From Corynebacterium pygosceleis (lineage in GTDB: Bacteria; Actinomycetota; Actinomycetes; Mycobacteriales; Mycobacteriaceae), in assembly GCF_016595275.2 (NCBI RefSeq), contig NZ_JAENIQ020000003.1, positions 62,001 to 126,000 of the forward strand: DNA of 64,000 nucleotides, read 5' to 3'. How positions within the stretch are numbered: the first letter of the stretch is position 1; each line of letters starts with the position of its first letter. Below the pieces are notes generated by a model. The model searched no databases. It was not told the origin of the DNA and saw only the letters and a program-made list of their open reading frames with translations. The position numbers and the translations under genes were made by a program. Positions 8,717 through 17,493 of this stretch are shown piece after piece.

Positions 8717-9325
8717 GTGACCGAAGACAGACAACTGACCAGGGTGGTGGTTCTCGCGTCAGGGACGGGAACCCTGCTGCAGGCGATCATCACCGCCGCC
8801 GACAGGCACTACACCGTCGTCGGTGTCGTCACCGACCAGCCGTGTGGCGCGGGCCGTCGGGCGGAGGCCGCGGGCATACCGGTCCGCGTGGTCCATCTCG
8901 ACCGGGGTCGCCCCCGGACCGACTGGGATGACGAACTCCGGGACACCGTTTCCTCGATGCGGCCCGATCTGGTGGTCTCCGCCGGGTTCATGAAGATCCT
9001 GGGGCCCCGCTTCCTGGAGGCGTTCCCCGAGCGGGTCATCAACACCCATCCGGCACTCCTCCCGTCCTTTCCCGGGGCCCACGCGGTTCCCGACGCCCTG
9101 GCGCACGGTGTGAAGGTCAGCGGATGCACCGTCCACATCGTCGACGAGGGTGTCGACACCGGCCCCATCCTCGCGCAGGCCGCGGTCCCCGTCCTCCCGG
9201 ACGATGACGTGGACACCCTCCATGAGCGCATCAAGGCGGAGGAACGCAGACTCATCGTCGACCTGCTCGACGCGGTCGATCCCGACGACGTCCGCCGGGC
9301 GGCCAACCGCTCCGGAACCCCCTGA
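8717..9325 (+). CDS. purN: Phosphoribosylglycinamide formyltransferase
   Basis: A 202-residue folate-dependent GAR transformylase catalysing the third step of purine synthesis. The N-terminal [15 protein letters not shown] loop binds the phosphate of GAR, and the catalytic Asn-His-Asp set is represented by [17 protein letters not shown] and [13 protein letters not shown]. The GTG start at 8717 lies seven bases after TAACAT (8704-8709), so translation is probably leaderless. The gene precedes purH by 91 bases, the usual actinobacterial pair. Confidence 0.93.
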   Translation: MTEDRQLTRVVVLASGTGTLLQAIITAADRHYTVVGVVTDQPCGAGRRAEAAGIPVRVVHLDRGRPRTDWDDELRDTVSSMRPDLVVSAGFMKILGPRFLEAFPERVINTHPALLPSFPGAHAVPDALAHGVKVSGCTVHIVDEGVDTGPILAQAAVPVLPDDDVDTLHERIKAEERRLIVDLLDAVDPDDVRRAANRSGTP

Positions 9326-9416
9326 GCTCCACCACGCACCACCCCCGGCACCTACGCTGGGCATGACGACCGAAGACACGACCCCGAACGACCGACGAAA
9401 GGCCCCCACAGCAGCC

Positions 9417-10973
9417 ATGAGCGACGACCGCAAGGCAATCACCCGCGCACTCATCAGCGTCTACGACAAAACCGGTCTGGAGGAACTGGCACGGTCCCTC
9501 GACGCCGCAGGCGTGGAGATCGTCTCCACCGGTTCCACCGCCACCCGTATCGCCGGGGCGGGTGTCAAGGTCACCCGTGTCGAGGAACTCACCGGATTCC
9601 CCGAATGTCTCGACGGTCGTGTCAAGACCCTCCATCCCCGCGTCCACGCGGGCATCCTCGCCGACACCCGCCGCCCCGAGCACCTCAACCAGCTCAGTGA
9701 GCTCGGCGTCGCCCCCTTCGAACTCGTGGTGGTCAACCTCTACCCGTTCAGCGAGACCGTCGCCTCCGGCGCGGATTTCGACGCCTGCGTCGAGCAGATC
9801 GACATCGGGGGGCCGTCGATGGTTCGTGCCGCAGCGAAAAACCATCCCTCCGTCGCCGTCGTCGTCGACCCCTCCCGTTATGAGGATGTCGCCCGCGCGG
9901 TCACCGACGGGGGTTTCACCCGCGGGGAACGTGCACGTCTGGCCGCCGCGGCATTCCGGCACACCGCCGACTATGACGTCGCCGTCGCGGGCTGGATCAC
10001 GGGACAGACCGAGGCCGGTGACTCCTTCCCGTCCTGGATCGGATCCACCCACGTCCGTTCCGCGACACTGCGTTACGGCGAGAACCCCCACCAGACCGCG
10101 GCGCTCTACGCGGACCGGGCGGGTGCGGGTCTCGCGCAGGCCGAGCAGTTCCACGGCAAGGAGATGAGCTACAACAACTACACCGACTCCGACGCCGCCT
10201 GGCGTGCCGCCTGGGACCATGACCGTCCCTGTGTCGCCATCATCAAACACGCGAACCCCTGCGGTATCGCGGTCTCCGACGAATCCATCGCGGCGGCGCA
10301 CAGGGCGGCCCACGCCTGTGACCCCGTCTCCGCGTTCGGAGGCGTGATCGCCGCCAACCGTGAGATCAGCGTCGAGATGGCGGAACAGGTCGCCGAGATC
10401 TTCACCGAGGTCATCATCGCGCCGTCCTACGCTGACGGCGCCGTGGACGTCCTCTCCCGGAAGAAGAACATCCGCATCCTGGTCGCCGCGGAACCCGTCC
10501 GTGGCGGCTTCGAGGAGCGTCAGATCTCCGGTGGCGTCCTCGTCCAGGAACGCGACCTCGTCCACGCCGACGGTGACGACCCCGACAACTGGACCCTCGC
10601 CGCGGGGGACGCCGCCGACGCGGACACCCTCGCCGATCTCGTCTTCGCGTGGCGTAGTGTCCGTGCCGTGAAATCCAACGCGATCCTGCTCGCCGCCGAC
10701 GGTGCGACGGTCGGTGTCGGCATGGGGCAGGTCAACCGCGTCGACTCCGCCCGCCTCGCCGTCCAGCGGGCGGGGGCGGACCGGGCCCGTGGTGCGGTCG
10801 CGGCATCGGACGCCTTCTTCCCCTTCGCCGACGGCTTCGAGGTGCTCGCCGAAGCCGGCGTGACCGCCGTCGTCCAACCCGGTGGATCCATCCGCGACGC
10901 CGAGGTCATCGAGGCCGCGAACAGGGCGGGCGTCACGATGTACCTCACCGGGTCACGGCACTTCGCGCACTGA
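9417..10973 (+). CDS. purH: Bifunctional AICAR transformylase / IMP cyclohydrolase
   Basis: A 518-residue enzyme performing the last two steps of IMP synthesis. The N-terminal cyclohydrolase domain carries [13 protein letters not shown] and the family block [13 protein letters not shown]; the C-terminal transformylase domain carries [13 protein letters not shown] and the strongly conserved [10 protein letters not shown], and ends with TGSRHFAH. I chose ATG 9417 ([20 protein letters not shown]) because homologues begin with this sequence; an in-frame ATG at 9363 would add 18 non-conserved residues and lies only four bases after the possible -10 TACGCT. It follows purN in the same direction. 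Confidence 0.93.
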   Translation: MSDDRKAITRALISVYDKTGLEELARSLDAAGVEIVSTGSTATRIAGAGVKVTRVEELTGFPECLDGRVKTLHPRVHAGILADTRRPEHLNQLSELGVAPFELVVVNLYPFSETVASGADFDACVEQIDIGGPSMVRAAAKNHPSVAVVVDPSRYEDVARAVTDGGFTRGERARLAAAAFRHTADYDVAVAGWITGQTEAGDSFPSWIGSTHVRSATLRYGENPHQTAALYADRAGAGLAQAEQFHGKEMSYNNYTDSDAAWRAAWDHDRPCVAIIKHANPCGIAVSDESIAAAHRAAHACDPVSAFGGVIAANREISVEMAEQVAEIFTEVIIAPSYADGAVDVLSRKKNIRILVAAEPVRGGFEERQISGGVLVQERDLVHADGDDPDNWTLAAGDAADADTLADLVFAWRSVRAVKSNAILLAADGATVGVGMGQVNRVDSARLAVQRAGADRARGAVAASDAFFPFADGFEVLAEAGVTAVVQPGGSIRDAEVIEAANRAGVTMYLTGSRHFAH

Positions 10974-11111
10974 TCCGCAGCACCCGTTGTCCCGTGCGGG
11001 TGGAGCAACTCCGGCATAATGGGCACCGAGACGCCGTCGCTCCGGGTGGCCGGGCGGAACGGCGCGGGTACGTCCGGTCCCGGTCGTGCCGCAGGGCGTG
11101 AGAGGACGGAC

Positions 11112-11969
11112 ATGACCGGAAAGAACGACGACGGTACGACGGATCCGGTCATCACCGGACCTGCACTTCTGTTCGCCCCCGCCACCCGCCCCGAACGTTT
11201 CGCCCGTGCGGCGGAGTGCTCGGACATGGTCATCCTCGATCTCGAGGACGGTGCGGGTTCGGTCTCCCGTGAGGAGGGGCGGCGCAACATCGTCGCCTCC
11301 GGCCTGGACCCACGGCGGACGATGGTCAGGGTCTGCGGCCCGCAGGATCCCGGTTTCGCCGACGATGTCAGCGCGATCCGGGAAACCGGCTACCGCACCG
11401 TCATCGTCCCGAAGGTGACCGACCGCATCCCGGACGAGGTGCGCGGATTCCGGGTCATCGCGCTCATCGAGACGCCACAGGCCGTCCTCGGCCTCGGTGC
11501 ACTCGCGGCGGATCCCGATGTCGTCGGGCTCTACTGGGGAGCCGAGGATCTCTGTGCCTACCTGGGAGGGACACACTCCCGGCTCCAACCGGACGAAGGG
11601 GCCCCGGAGGACCGTCCCGGACGCTACCGGGACATCATGCTGATGGCCCGTTCGCTCATGCACATGCATGCGGCTGCGGTGGGCAAGTTCACGGTCGATG
11701 CCGTGCACGCGGACTTCACCGATGACAGGGGACTGTACGAGGAGGCCGCCGATGCGGCTCGTTCGGGGTTCGCCGCGACCGCCTGCATCCACCCCCGGCA
11801 GATCGAGGTCGTCCGCCGCGCCTACACCCCTGAACCCGGCCAGCTGGATCGCGCCCGACGGATCGTCGAGGAGGCACGGAGACACCCCGGTGCGTTCAAG
11901 ATCGACGGTGAGATGATCGACGCCCCCCTGATCGCCCAGGCCCGGCGCCTGGTGGCGCGGGCCGGCTGA
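11112..11969 (+). CDS. citE: HpcH/HpaI aldolase / citrate lyase beta-like protein
   Basis: A 285-residue CitE-like C-C lyase with a TIM-barrel fold. Family motifs are LLFAPATRPERFARA, MVILDLEDG, the conserved ALIETPQAVLG and AVGKFTVDAVHADF, and the late segment TACIHPRQIEVV. No CitA/CitD/CitF partners are present, so it is a stand-alone CitE that probably acts on a CoA thioester such as malyl- or citramalyl-CoA; the substrate is unknown. The start is chosen from GAGAGGA seven bases upstream, and from CATAAT at 11017-11022, which as a -10 element would exclude the upstream ATG at 11019. The gene lies between purH and amtR as in C. glutamicum. Confidence 0.8.
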   Translation: MTGKNDDGTTDPVITGPALLFAPATRPERFARAAECSDMVILDLEDGAGSVSREEGRRNIVASGLDPRRTMVRVCGPQDPGFADDVSAIRETGYRTVIVPKVTDRIPDEVRGFRVIALIETPQAVLGLGALAADPDVVGLYWGAEDLCAYLGGTHSRLQPDEGAPEDRPGRYRDIMLMARSLMHMHAAAVGKFTVDAVHADFTDDRGLYEEAADAARSGFAATACIHPRQIEVVRRAYTPEPGQLDRARRIVEEARRHPGAFKIDGEMIDAPLIAQARRLVARAG

Positions 11970-12004
11970 CGGGCCACGACAGACCCCACGGCCCCGGGAG
12001 GAAC

Positions 12005-12667
12005 TCAGTTCACCGTGAGCAGTTCCAGCGTGCGGGCGACCCGGTCCTCCGGGGGGACACCGCCGAGGACCGTGAGTGCCGCGTCGGCGAGCATGACCGC
12101 GGTGGGCGGGAGACTCTCCGATGACAGGGGGGAGGGGACGACGCCGTCGTTGCTCCGCATCTCCGTCGCGGACTGCGCGAGGTAGAAGGGGAGCTCGATG
12201 CGCTGATCGTCGCGACCCGTGAGCTCCGCGGCCATCGAACGGAAGATCTCCTTCAGCTCCCGGTGCTGCGCATGGAAATCCGTGAATTCATCGGATGCGG
12301 CGATGGGCAGCTGGTACAACCGCCCGACGTTCCACCGTGTGGACAGCAGCAGACGCGCCTCCACGGCGACGAGCGCCCAGAGTTTCAGCGCCGGCCCGGC
12401 ATCGGAGGCCTCGAGTCTCCCGGCCAGCTCCAGGGACGGATCGACGGTGGACTGGAGGAGCGTCAGGAAGATCTCGGTCTTGGAGGGGAAGTGATAGTAC
12501 AGCGACGCCTGCCGGATGCCCACGGCGTCAGCGATCTGGTGCGTCGACGTGGTCGCGAATCCCTGGGTCGTGAACAACTCCGCTGCGGCGTCGAGGATCT
12601 CCTCCCTCGCGGTACTTCCCCTGCGGCGGGGACTGTTCTTGCGTGGACGCCCGACAGTGCCGGCCAT
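12005..12667 (-). CDS. amtR: Nitrogen-control repressor AmtR (TetR family)
   Basis: A 220-residue TetR-family regulator. The N-terminal helix-turn-helix segment (THQIADAVGIRQASLYYHF, about residues 41-59), together with FPSKTEIFLTLL and LLLSTRWNVGRLYQLPI, matches AmtR of C. glutamicum very closely, including the basic N-terminal extension MAGTVGRPR. AmtR represses ammonium uptake and assimilation genes when nitrogen is plentiful and is released by adenylylated GlnK. The gene lies downstream of and convergent with citE and on the same strand as the DUF294 gene, as expected for the corynebacterial locus. Confidence 0.88.
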   Translation of the reverse strand: MAGTVGRPRKNSPRRRGSTAREEILDAAAELFTTQGFATTSTHQIADAVGIRQASLYYHFPSKTEIFLTLLQSTVDPSLELAGRLEASDAGPALKLWALVAVEARLLLSTRWNVGRLYQLPIAASDEFTDFHAQHRELKEIFRSMAAELTGRDDQRIELPFYLAQSATEMRSNDGVVPSPLSSESLPPTAVMLADAALTVLGGVPPEDRVARTLELLTVN

Positions 12668-12759
12668 CTAGCTCACCCGCCTTCCTCGTTCAACCACCAC
12701 GGACCCCCGGAGTCTATCCGGTGCGGGGACCTTCCCCCTGCGACTGTCGGAACACATGC

Positions 12760-13710
12760 TCATATCCGGGTACCGCACTTCCGCGTGTCGATTCCGTGGC
12801 GTTCCGCGGTTGAGCGGGTCACATCGGCCAGCATCCTGCATGCGGCACCGAATGTGGAGCGCTGCAGCTGCGGGAGCATGTCGAGCGTGGTCGGCTCATC
12901 CTGGACACGTTCGAGCCACCTCGTCAGCGTCAACTCGAGTCCGGCCTCCCAGGCCTCGAGAAGGTAGTCCGCCTCCGAATCGAGGAGGACACCCGCCGAG
13001 CGGGCGGCACCGATCCGTTCGACGACCCCGGTCCGTGCGCATCCCGCAGCCGTCCCCGCCCACCGGGCGATCTGCCCGAGAGGGGTGAGCAGCTGCCCCG
13101 TGACATCGATCGGGACGTCCTTCCGGGGCAGTCCCTCCCTCGACCGCACCGCCGGCGGCCGGTTCTCCACCGCTTCGACGAGGAGAGGGGTGAAATCAGA
13201 GGTCCGGTCGATGACAGCGGGGGTGAACCAGCTTCCCGCGTCAACGAACCATCCCAGGGCGGTACCGTCACGGGAATCCACGGCGGCATCGATCCGGTTC
13301 GACCACGTCGAGCGGTCCGCGGGGGAGAGGGCGGTGGGTGTCCCCCCGAGGAGTATCCCGGATTCGGAGACCAGAGCCGCGAGTTCCCCCGCGGGATCGG
13401 CGGTGGGACCCTCCGTGTCCGGTGGGAGAACCGTCAGCCAGTGCAGCGGCGCCGTGGGGGTGCCGGAACCACGTCCGTAGGCGCCGGTGACGACGATGTC
13501 CGCGTCGCCGGCCAGTGCCCGGGCCCCCGGACTGTGGAGAGCGTCGGTCACGAGCGCGGTGTACCAGCGGGTGACCTCCACGGCGTCGGCGCTGTGGTTC
13601 AGGGCGTTGCGCAGAAGGTCGTGGGATTCCGTGAGGACACCCCGCACGGTGGCCGCGGAGGCGCACAGGGGTGCCTGCTCAGCCAGGTCGGTCAGCGAAT
13701 CATGCAGCAC
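12760..13710 (-). CDS. Putative nucleotidyltransferase-related protein (DUF294 type)
   Basis: A 316-residue cytoplasmic protein without membrane segments. VVTGAYGRGSGTPTAPLHW resembles the GSxGRGE-type motif of the DNA polymerase-beta nucleotidyltransferase fold found at the start of GlnD, and the C-terminal half is helical, like the DUF294 substrate-binding domain. The canonical second acidic pair is not evident, so catalysis is uncertain. The GTG start at 13710 has CCGGAGGG seven bases upstream and a -10-like TAAATT at 13760-13755; the open frame upstream of it is not protein-like. It lies upstream of amtR on the same strand (92 bases apart), suggestive of a role in nitrogen signalling, which is inference only. 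Confidence 0.65.
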   Translation of the reverse strand: MLHDSLTDLAEQAPLCASAATVRGVLTESHDLLRNALNHSADAVEVTRWYTALVTDALHSPGARALAGDADIVVTGAYGRGSGTPTAPLHWLTVLPPDTEGPTADPAGELAALVSESGILLGGTPTALSPADRSTWSNRIDAAVDSRDGTALGWFVDAGSWFTPAVIDRTSDFTPLLVEAVENRPPAVRSREGLPRKDVPIDVTGQLLTPLGQIARWAGTAAGCARTGVVERIGAARSAGVLLDSEADYLLEAWEAGLELTLTRWLERVQDEPTTLDMLPQLQRSTFGAACRMLADVTRSTAERHGIDTRKCGTRI

Positions 13711-13832
13711 GGTGGTGCCCTCCGGAAAGATGGTGTGTGAGGATCTTCCGGTCCAATTTACCAGCACCGTCCCCCGGATCCGTGACCGGCGCGAAGGCCG
13801 GGGAAAAGGGGGAACCGGACCCCGGACACACG

Positions 13833-13888
13833 AAAACCGGCCCGCAAGCGCCACTACCCGGTGAAGGGGTGGTTGTTGCGGGCCGGTT
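13833..13888 (-). terminator. Terminator of the rpsR operon
   Basis: On the minus strand AACCGGCCCGCAA (13888-13876) pairs perfectly with TTGCGGGCCGGTT (13847-13835) and is followed by TTTTCG. It is placed 140 bases beyond rpsR and before the DUF294 gene promoter. The remainder of the 315-base gap (13711-14025) holds the short leader of the DUF294 gene and nothing else that I can identify. Confidence 0.7.
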
Positions 13889-14025
13889 GTTCACGGTGTT
13901 CGGTGAACGCCGTTACTTTGGCCGTGTCACGAGTGTCAGCGGCGAAAGTTCGCTGTCATCGCATAGACGCCCTCTCAGGCGGCTGCGGAAGGAGATCCTC
14001 GCGGAGGCCCCCGATGAATCTCGAT

Positions 14026-14274
14026 CTAGCGGCTGGTGAAAGGCAGGAGAGCCATTTCACGGGCGTTCTTGACCGCGGTGGCGACCTGACGCTGCTGCTG
14101 CGGGGTCAGACCGGTGACCCGGCGGGACCGGATCTTGTGACGGTCGGAGATGAACAGCCGCAGGGTGTCAATGTCCTTGTAATCGACGCGGTCGATCTTG
14201 GCGGCCTTGAGCGGGTTCTTCTTGGGGCGGCGGGACTGCTCCATCCGCGCCTTCTTCATGTTGGTGCGCTTCAT
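14026..14274 (-). CDS. rpsR: Ribosomal protein bS18
   Basis: An 82-residue small-subunit protein ending [18 protein letters not shown] and [15 protein letters not shown], characteristic of S18. It contains no cysteine, so it belongs to the zinc-independent type. It is the last gene of a tightly packed four-gene operon, 12 bases after rpsN. The start is set by the conserved basic N-terminus [13 protein letters not shown]. Confidence 0.95.
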   Translation of the reverse strand: MKRTNMKKARMEQSRRPKKNPLKAAKIDRVDYKDIDTLRLFISDRHKIRSRRVTGLTPQQQRQVATAVKNAREMALLPFTSR

Positions 14275-14286
14275 TTAGCTACTCCC

Positions 14287-14592
14287 TTACCAGCTGGACT
14301 TACGGACGCCCGGGAGCTCACCGCGGTGAGCCATTTCACGGACGCGAACACGGGACAGACCGAACTTGCGGAGGTAACCGCGGGGACGGCCGTCAGCGGC
14401 GTCACGGTTACGAACGCGGACCGGAGACGCGTCACGCGGCTGGCGGTTCAGCTCGTACTGCGCATCCATACGCTCCTCATCGGAGGAGTTCGGGTTCTTG
14501 ATGATGGCCTTGAGCTCGTTGCGACGCTCCGCGAAGCGGGCGACGATTTCCTTGCGCTTCTCGTTCTTGGCGATCTTCGACTTCTTGGCCAT
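14287..14592 (-). CDS. rpsN: Ribosomal protein uS14, zinc-free form
   Basis: A 101-residue S14 of the long form lacking the CxxC zinc knuckles ([20 protein letters not shown] at the start, [20 protein letters not shown] near the end). Such C-minus paralogues replace zinc-binding S14 when zinc is scarce in many actinobacteria. It is third in the operon, with three bases between it and rpmG. Confidence 0.95.
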   Translation of the reverse strand: MAKKSKIAKNEKRKEIVARFAERRNELKAIIKNPNSSDEERMDAQYELNRQPRDASPVRVRNRDAADGRPRGYLRKFGLSRVRVREMAHRGELPGVRKSSW

Positions 14593-14595
14593 GAA

Positions 14596-14760
14596 TTATC
14601 GCTCCTCGCGGAATTCGACGTGCTTGCGGACGATCGGATCGAACTTCTTCAGCGTGATGCGATCGGGGTTGTTGCGCTTGTTCTTGCGCGTCACATAGGT
14701 GTAGCCGGTGCCCGCGGTGGACTTCAGCTTGATGATCGGACGGATATCATTACGTGCCAT
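14596..14760 (-). CDS. rpmG: Ribosomal protein bL33, zinc-free form
   Basis: A 54-residue large-subunit protein beginning [20 protein letters not shown] and ending KHVEFREER. The family marker [19 protein letters not shown] is present and no cysteine occurs, so it is the C-minus type. It starts two bases after the rpmB stop, implying one mRNA. Confidence 0.95.
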
Positions 14761-14762
14761 CT

Positions 14763-14999
14763 CTAGACCTTCTCTCCGCGAGCTCGGATACGGGCGACGA
14801 CGACCTCGATGCCGTCGCGGTCAATGACCTTGATGCCCTTGGTGGACACGTTGAGCGTGATGGTCCGGCCCTCAGAGGGCAGGTAGTACTTGCGACGCTG
14901 CACGTTGGGGTTCCAACGGCGGTTGGTGCGCCGGTGCGAGTGCGAGACGGACTTGCCGAAACCCGGCTTGCGTCCCGTGACCTGGCAAATAGCCGACAT
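14763..14999 (-). CDS. rpmB: Ribosomal protein bL28, zinc-free form
   Basis: A 78-residue L28 ([20 protein letters not shown], then [15 protein letters not shown] and a C-terminal [12 protein letters not shown]). Only one cysteine is present, so the zinc-binding CxxC pairs of the C-plus form are missing. It is the first gene of the rpmB-rpmG-rpsN-rpsR operon, with AGGAGAAAG about six bases before the start. Confidence 0.95.
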
Positions 15000-16093
15000 G
15001 GGTTTCTTTCTCCTAGCCGCCCGACTACAACGCTGACCGCAGCCGCACCGTCTCTGTGACCTGCGTTAACAGGGCGGAAACGGGGCGCGGCCATGACAGA
15101 TGCGCGGGCGATAACGAATATTTCGACAACAGCAAGGGACAACCATACCGCCAAGATGAACATTTGCCTAATCTGGCGGTGTCCGTCGCCGTGATTCACG
15201 GAGCTCCGCCGGTGTCTGTGGCGGACGGGGTCGATGACCGTGGTGGTCGTGGGTCGTGCGCGGGGTTCCCCGGCCCCGTGTGCCGTGCCTCGCCCACTGC
15301 GGCGCGCCCCCCGGTGCGGCGTCGTGGAGGGGTCGGGTCATGGCGGATCGTCCGGGTGGGCGCGGTGGATGTCGGCGGATGCGGACGTGCCGGATCGGCT
15401 CTGCGGTCGTCGGTGGGCACGGATCGCGGATGACGCCGTTCCGTCGGGCGCGTCCACGTCGATGGCCCCACCGGGCCCTTTTCCGGGTCACGGTCTGATG
15501 ACGTGGTGGGGTGGTGGATGGAAGCGGATGGGGTTGGCTCGCGACATGTTTTCCCGCGTGTTTTCCCGCGTGCGGATGTTCCCGTGGCCCGTGTGGCCGA
15601 TGTTGCCCATGTGGTGTGGCCTTGTCATATGTCCGCTTCTACCACTAGTATGGAAAGGTCGAATTGAATCCATGGTTCAGTTTTCCCGGGATGTCCGTGA
15701 GGTGCCCGTCCGGCATCGGGAGATGTCCGACGGGCGCCGGGAGTTGTTCCGGAGGAACCGCAGGAGACGGTCCGTCCGCCACTTCCCCGCACGGGGAGGT
15801 GGGGTGCGGCCATTTCCCGGGATTTCGGTATTCGGCGTTCTGCGTTGTAGGATTCACCGATGCATACACGGCTACGTCGAGGTGTGTCCCCGGAAAAGCC
15901 GCTGACGGCTTGGCCGAGGGGACGCCAGCGTGGGCGGGTACGGCGCCGGTTCATCCGGATGACGTCGCTCGTCGAGGTGGCGTGGCAGGCCTGCGGGCAC
16001 CGTTAGTACCAGTATCTGTTAGCGGCTGCACACCGCGCTCCCAGTAGCGCAGTACGCCGATCAGCACACGTACGTGATCTTAAAGGGATGAGA
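15000..16093. other. 1.1-kb region between divergent ribosomal operons, no confident gene
   Basis: This stretch must contain the promoters of rpmB (minus strand) and rpmE2 (plus strand). AT-rich words such as TATTCGTTAT on the minus strand near 15110-15125 and TTAGTACCAGTATCTGTTAG near 16003-16022 are candidates. Long open frames exist on both strands but are rich in R, P, G and H with weak third-position bias, so I do not call them genes, with one low-confidence exception listed at 15488. A 12-bp tandem duplication is at 15549-15572 and a near-palindrome, TGAATCCATGGTTCA, at 15665-15679. Confidence 0.6.
15488..15628 (-). CDS. Possible small histidine-rich protein (low confidence)
   Basis: A 46-codon frame beginning MTRPHHMGNIGHTGHGNIR, containing a duplicated TREN motif and ending HPPPHHVIRP; eight of 46 residues are histidine. 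In favour: a -10-like TAGAAG lies seven bases before the ATG, the leaderless geometry seen elsewhere in this window, and about 80 percent of third codon positions are G or C. Against: no ribosome binding site, no recognised homologue, and a low-complexity sequence. A function cannot be assigned; metal binding would be a natural guess. Confidence 0.2.
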   Translation of the reverse strand: MTRPHHMGNIGHTGHGNIRTRENTRENMSRANPIRFHPPPHHVIRP

Positions 16094-16360
16094 ATGAAGA
16101 AGGATATCCACCCCGACTACCACCCGGTGGTCTTCCAGGATGCGGGCACGGGTCACAAGTTCCTGACCCGTTCCACCGCAAAGAGCCAGCGCACCGTTGA
16201 GTGGGAGGACGGCAATGAGTACCCGCTCATCGTCGTCGACGTCACCAGCGAGTCGCACCCGTTCTGGACCGGTGCTCAGCGCGTCATGGACACCGCCGGT
16301 CGTGTCGAGAAGTTCCAGCGTCGCTACGGGTCCCGTACCCGTCGCGCCAAGAAGGCTTGA
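16094..16360 (+). CDS. rpmE2: Ribosomal protein bL31 type B (zinc-free)
   Basis: An 88-residue type B L31 ([20 protein letters not shown], then [20 protein letters not shown]). It lacks the CxxC of type A L31. I start at ATG 16094 because AAAGGG is six bases upstream; the in-frame ATG at 16088 directly abuts that site. It is cotranscribed with rpmF, 14 bases downstream. Confidence 0.95.
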   Translation: MKKDIHPDYHPVVFQDAGTGHKFLTRSTAKSQRTVEWEDGNEYPLIVVDVTSESHPFWTGAQRVMDTAGRVEKFQRRYGSRTRRAKKA

Positions 16361-16374
16361 GGAGGGAATAGAAA

Positions 16375-16548
16375 ATGGCAGTTCCGAAGCGTCGTATGTC
16401 CCGTGCCAACACGCACCACCGTCGTTCTCAGTGGAAGGCCGACAATGTCGCCCTCCAGCAGGTGAAGATCGACGGCCGCGAGCACCTGATCCCGCGCCGC
16501 CTGGTCAAGGCCGCGCAGCTGGGTCTCGTCGAGGTCGAGCAGTTCTGA
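16375..16548 (+). CDS. rpmF: Ribosomal protein bL32 (no zinc knuckle)
   Basis: A 57-residue L32 starting [20 protein letters not shown]. It contains no cysteine, so the usual zinc ribbon is missing, in line with its neighbours. GGAGGG lies about eight bases before the start, right after the rpmE2 stop. A strong terminator follows. Confidence 0.95.
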   Translation: MAVPKRRMSRANTHHRRSQWKADNVALQQVKIDGREHLIPRRLVKAAQLGLVEVEQF

Positions 16549-16581
16549 TTCACTGAACCGGTCTTCCGGTTGAGGGATCAA

Positions 16582-16630
16582 CACGAGAAAACCCACCCGG
16601 ACACACCGTGTCCGGGTGGGTTTTCTCGTG
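16582..16630 (+). terminator. Terminator after rpmF
   Basis: A perfect 23-bp inverted repeat with a three-base loop (16582-16604 paired with 16608-16630). The stem contains GAGAAAACCC and GGGTTTTCTC, so it has T-rich ends in both orientations. Confidence 0.8.
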
Positions 16631-16800
16631 CCCGGGACGGCGGGAGTTGATGTGCGGCGACGTCGGATACCGTCCGTCGCGTGCGGAACAACGGGACCGG
16701 CGTGTTGTCTCCACCGTGTTTCCGCACGTCAGAAACTGTCACATGTCGTGTGTGGGAGACATTCAGCGAAAACACATCTGGTGAGGGCACAATGGGGGAC

Positions 16801-17493
16801 ATGAAGATTCTGGTTGTAGATGATGAACAGGCGGTCCGCGAATCGCTGCGACGTTCGCTTTCCTTCAACGGTTACGATGTCGTGCTCGCTGAGGACGGTG
16901 AATCCGCACTCGATCTGATCGCCAAGGAACAGCCCGATCTCGTGATTCTTGACGTGATGATGCCCAAGATCGACGGCCTCGAAGTCTGTCGTAGCCTGCG
17001 TTCCACGGGGGATGACCGTCCCATCCTCGTGTTGACAGCCCGGGACGGTGTCTCGGATCGGGTGGCGGGACTTGACGCGGGAGCGGATGACTACCTCCCG
17101 AAGCCCTTCGCGCTGGAGGAGCTTCTCGCCCGCGTGCGTTCGCTGCTGCGCCGCGCGGCCGCGGATGCGGTGAACAGTTCCGGATCCCAGGAACTCGAGT
17201 TCCAGGATCTCCGGCTCGATCCGGACACCCGGGACGTCACCCGTGGTGAACGGTCCATCAGCCTGACCCGCACCGAGTTCGCACTCCTCGAACTCCTGAT
17301 GGGCAACCCCCGCAGGGTGTTGTCGCGGGCCTCGATCCTCGAGGAGGTCTGGGGCTACGATTTCCCGACCTCGGGCAACGCACTCGAGGTCTATATCGGT
17401 TATCTGCGGCGCAAGACCGAGGCGGACGGTGAGCCCCGCCTGATCCACACCGTGCGCGGCGTCGGCTACGTCCTCCGGGAGACCGCTCCGTGA
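16801..17493 (+). CDS. mprA: Response regulator MprA (CgtR2)
   Basis: A 230-residue OmpR/PhoB-type response regulator. The receiver domain starts [20 protein letters not shown], the phosphoacceptor is Asp51 in [10 protein letters not shown], and the conserved lysine is in [10 protein letters not shown]. The winged-helix domain ends [11 protein letters not shown]. It pairs with the sensor kinase gene that overlaps its stop by four bases (GTGA). The mprA-mprB-htrA-moaB2-mscL order is identical to M. tuberculosis, where MprAB responds to envelope stress. CACAAT (16788-16793) seven bases before the ATG indicates a leaderless transcript and excludes the in-frame ATG at 16792, which overlaps it. 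Confidence 0.93.
   Translation: MKILVVDDEQAVRESLRRSLSFNGYDVVLAEDGESALDLIAKEQPDLVILDVMMPKIDGLEVCRSLRSTGDDRPILVLTARDGVSDRVAGLDAGADDYLPKPFALEELLARVRSLLRRAAADAVNSSGSQELEFQDLRLDPDTRDVTRGERSISLTRTEFALLELLMGNPRRVLSRASILEEVWGYDFPTSGNALEVYIGYLRRKTEADGEPRLIHTVRGVGYVLRETAP

Noticed and set aside
15110..15130. Zur box near the rpmB promoter
   Set aside because: CGAATATTTCG is only an imperfect short palindrome and does not fit the known Zur spacing.
15168..15491. Minus-strand 107-codon frame overlapping the histidine-rich frame by GTGA
   Set aside because: Third-position GC near 70 percent, R/P/H-rich low complexity; no sign of coding constraint.
15234..15905. 223-codon plus-strand frame upstream of rpmE2
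   Set aside because: No domain, no promoter or ribosome site in the right place, composition typical of non-coding GC-rich DNA.
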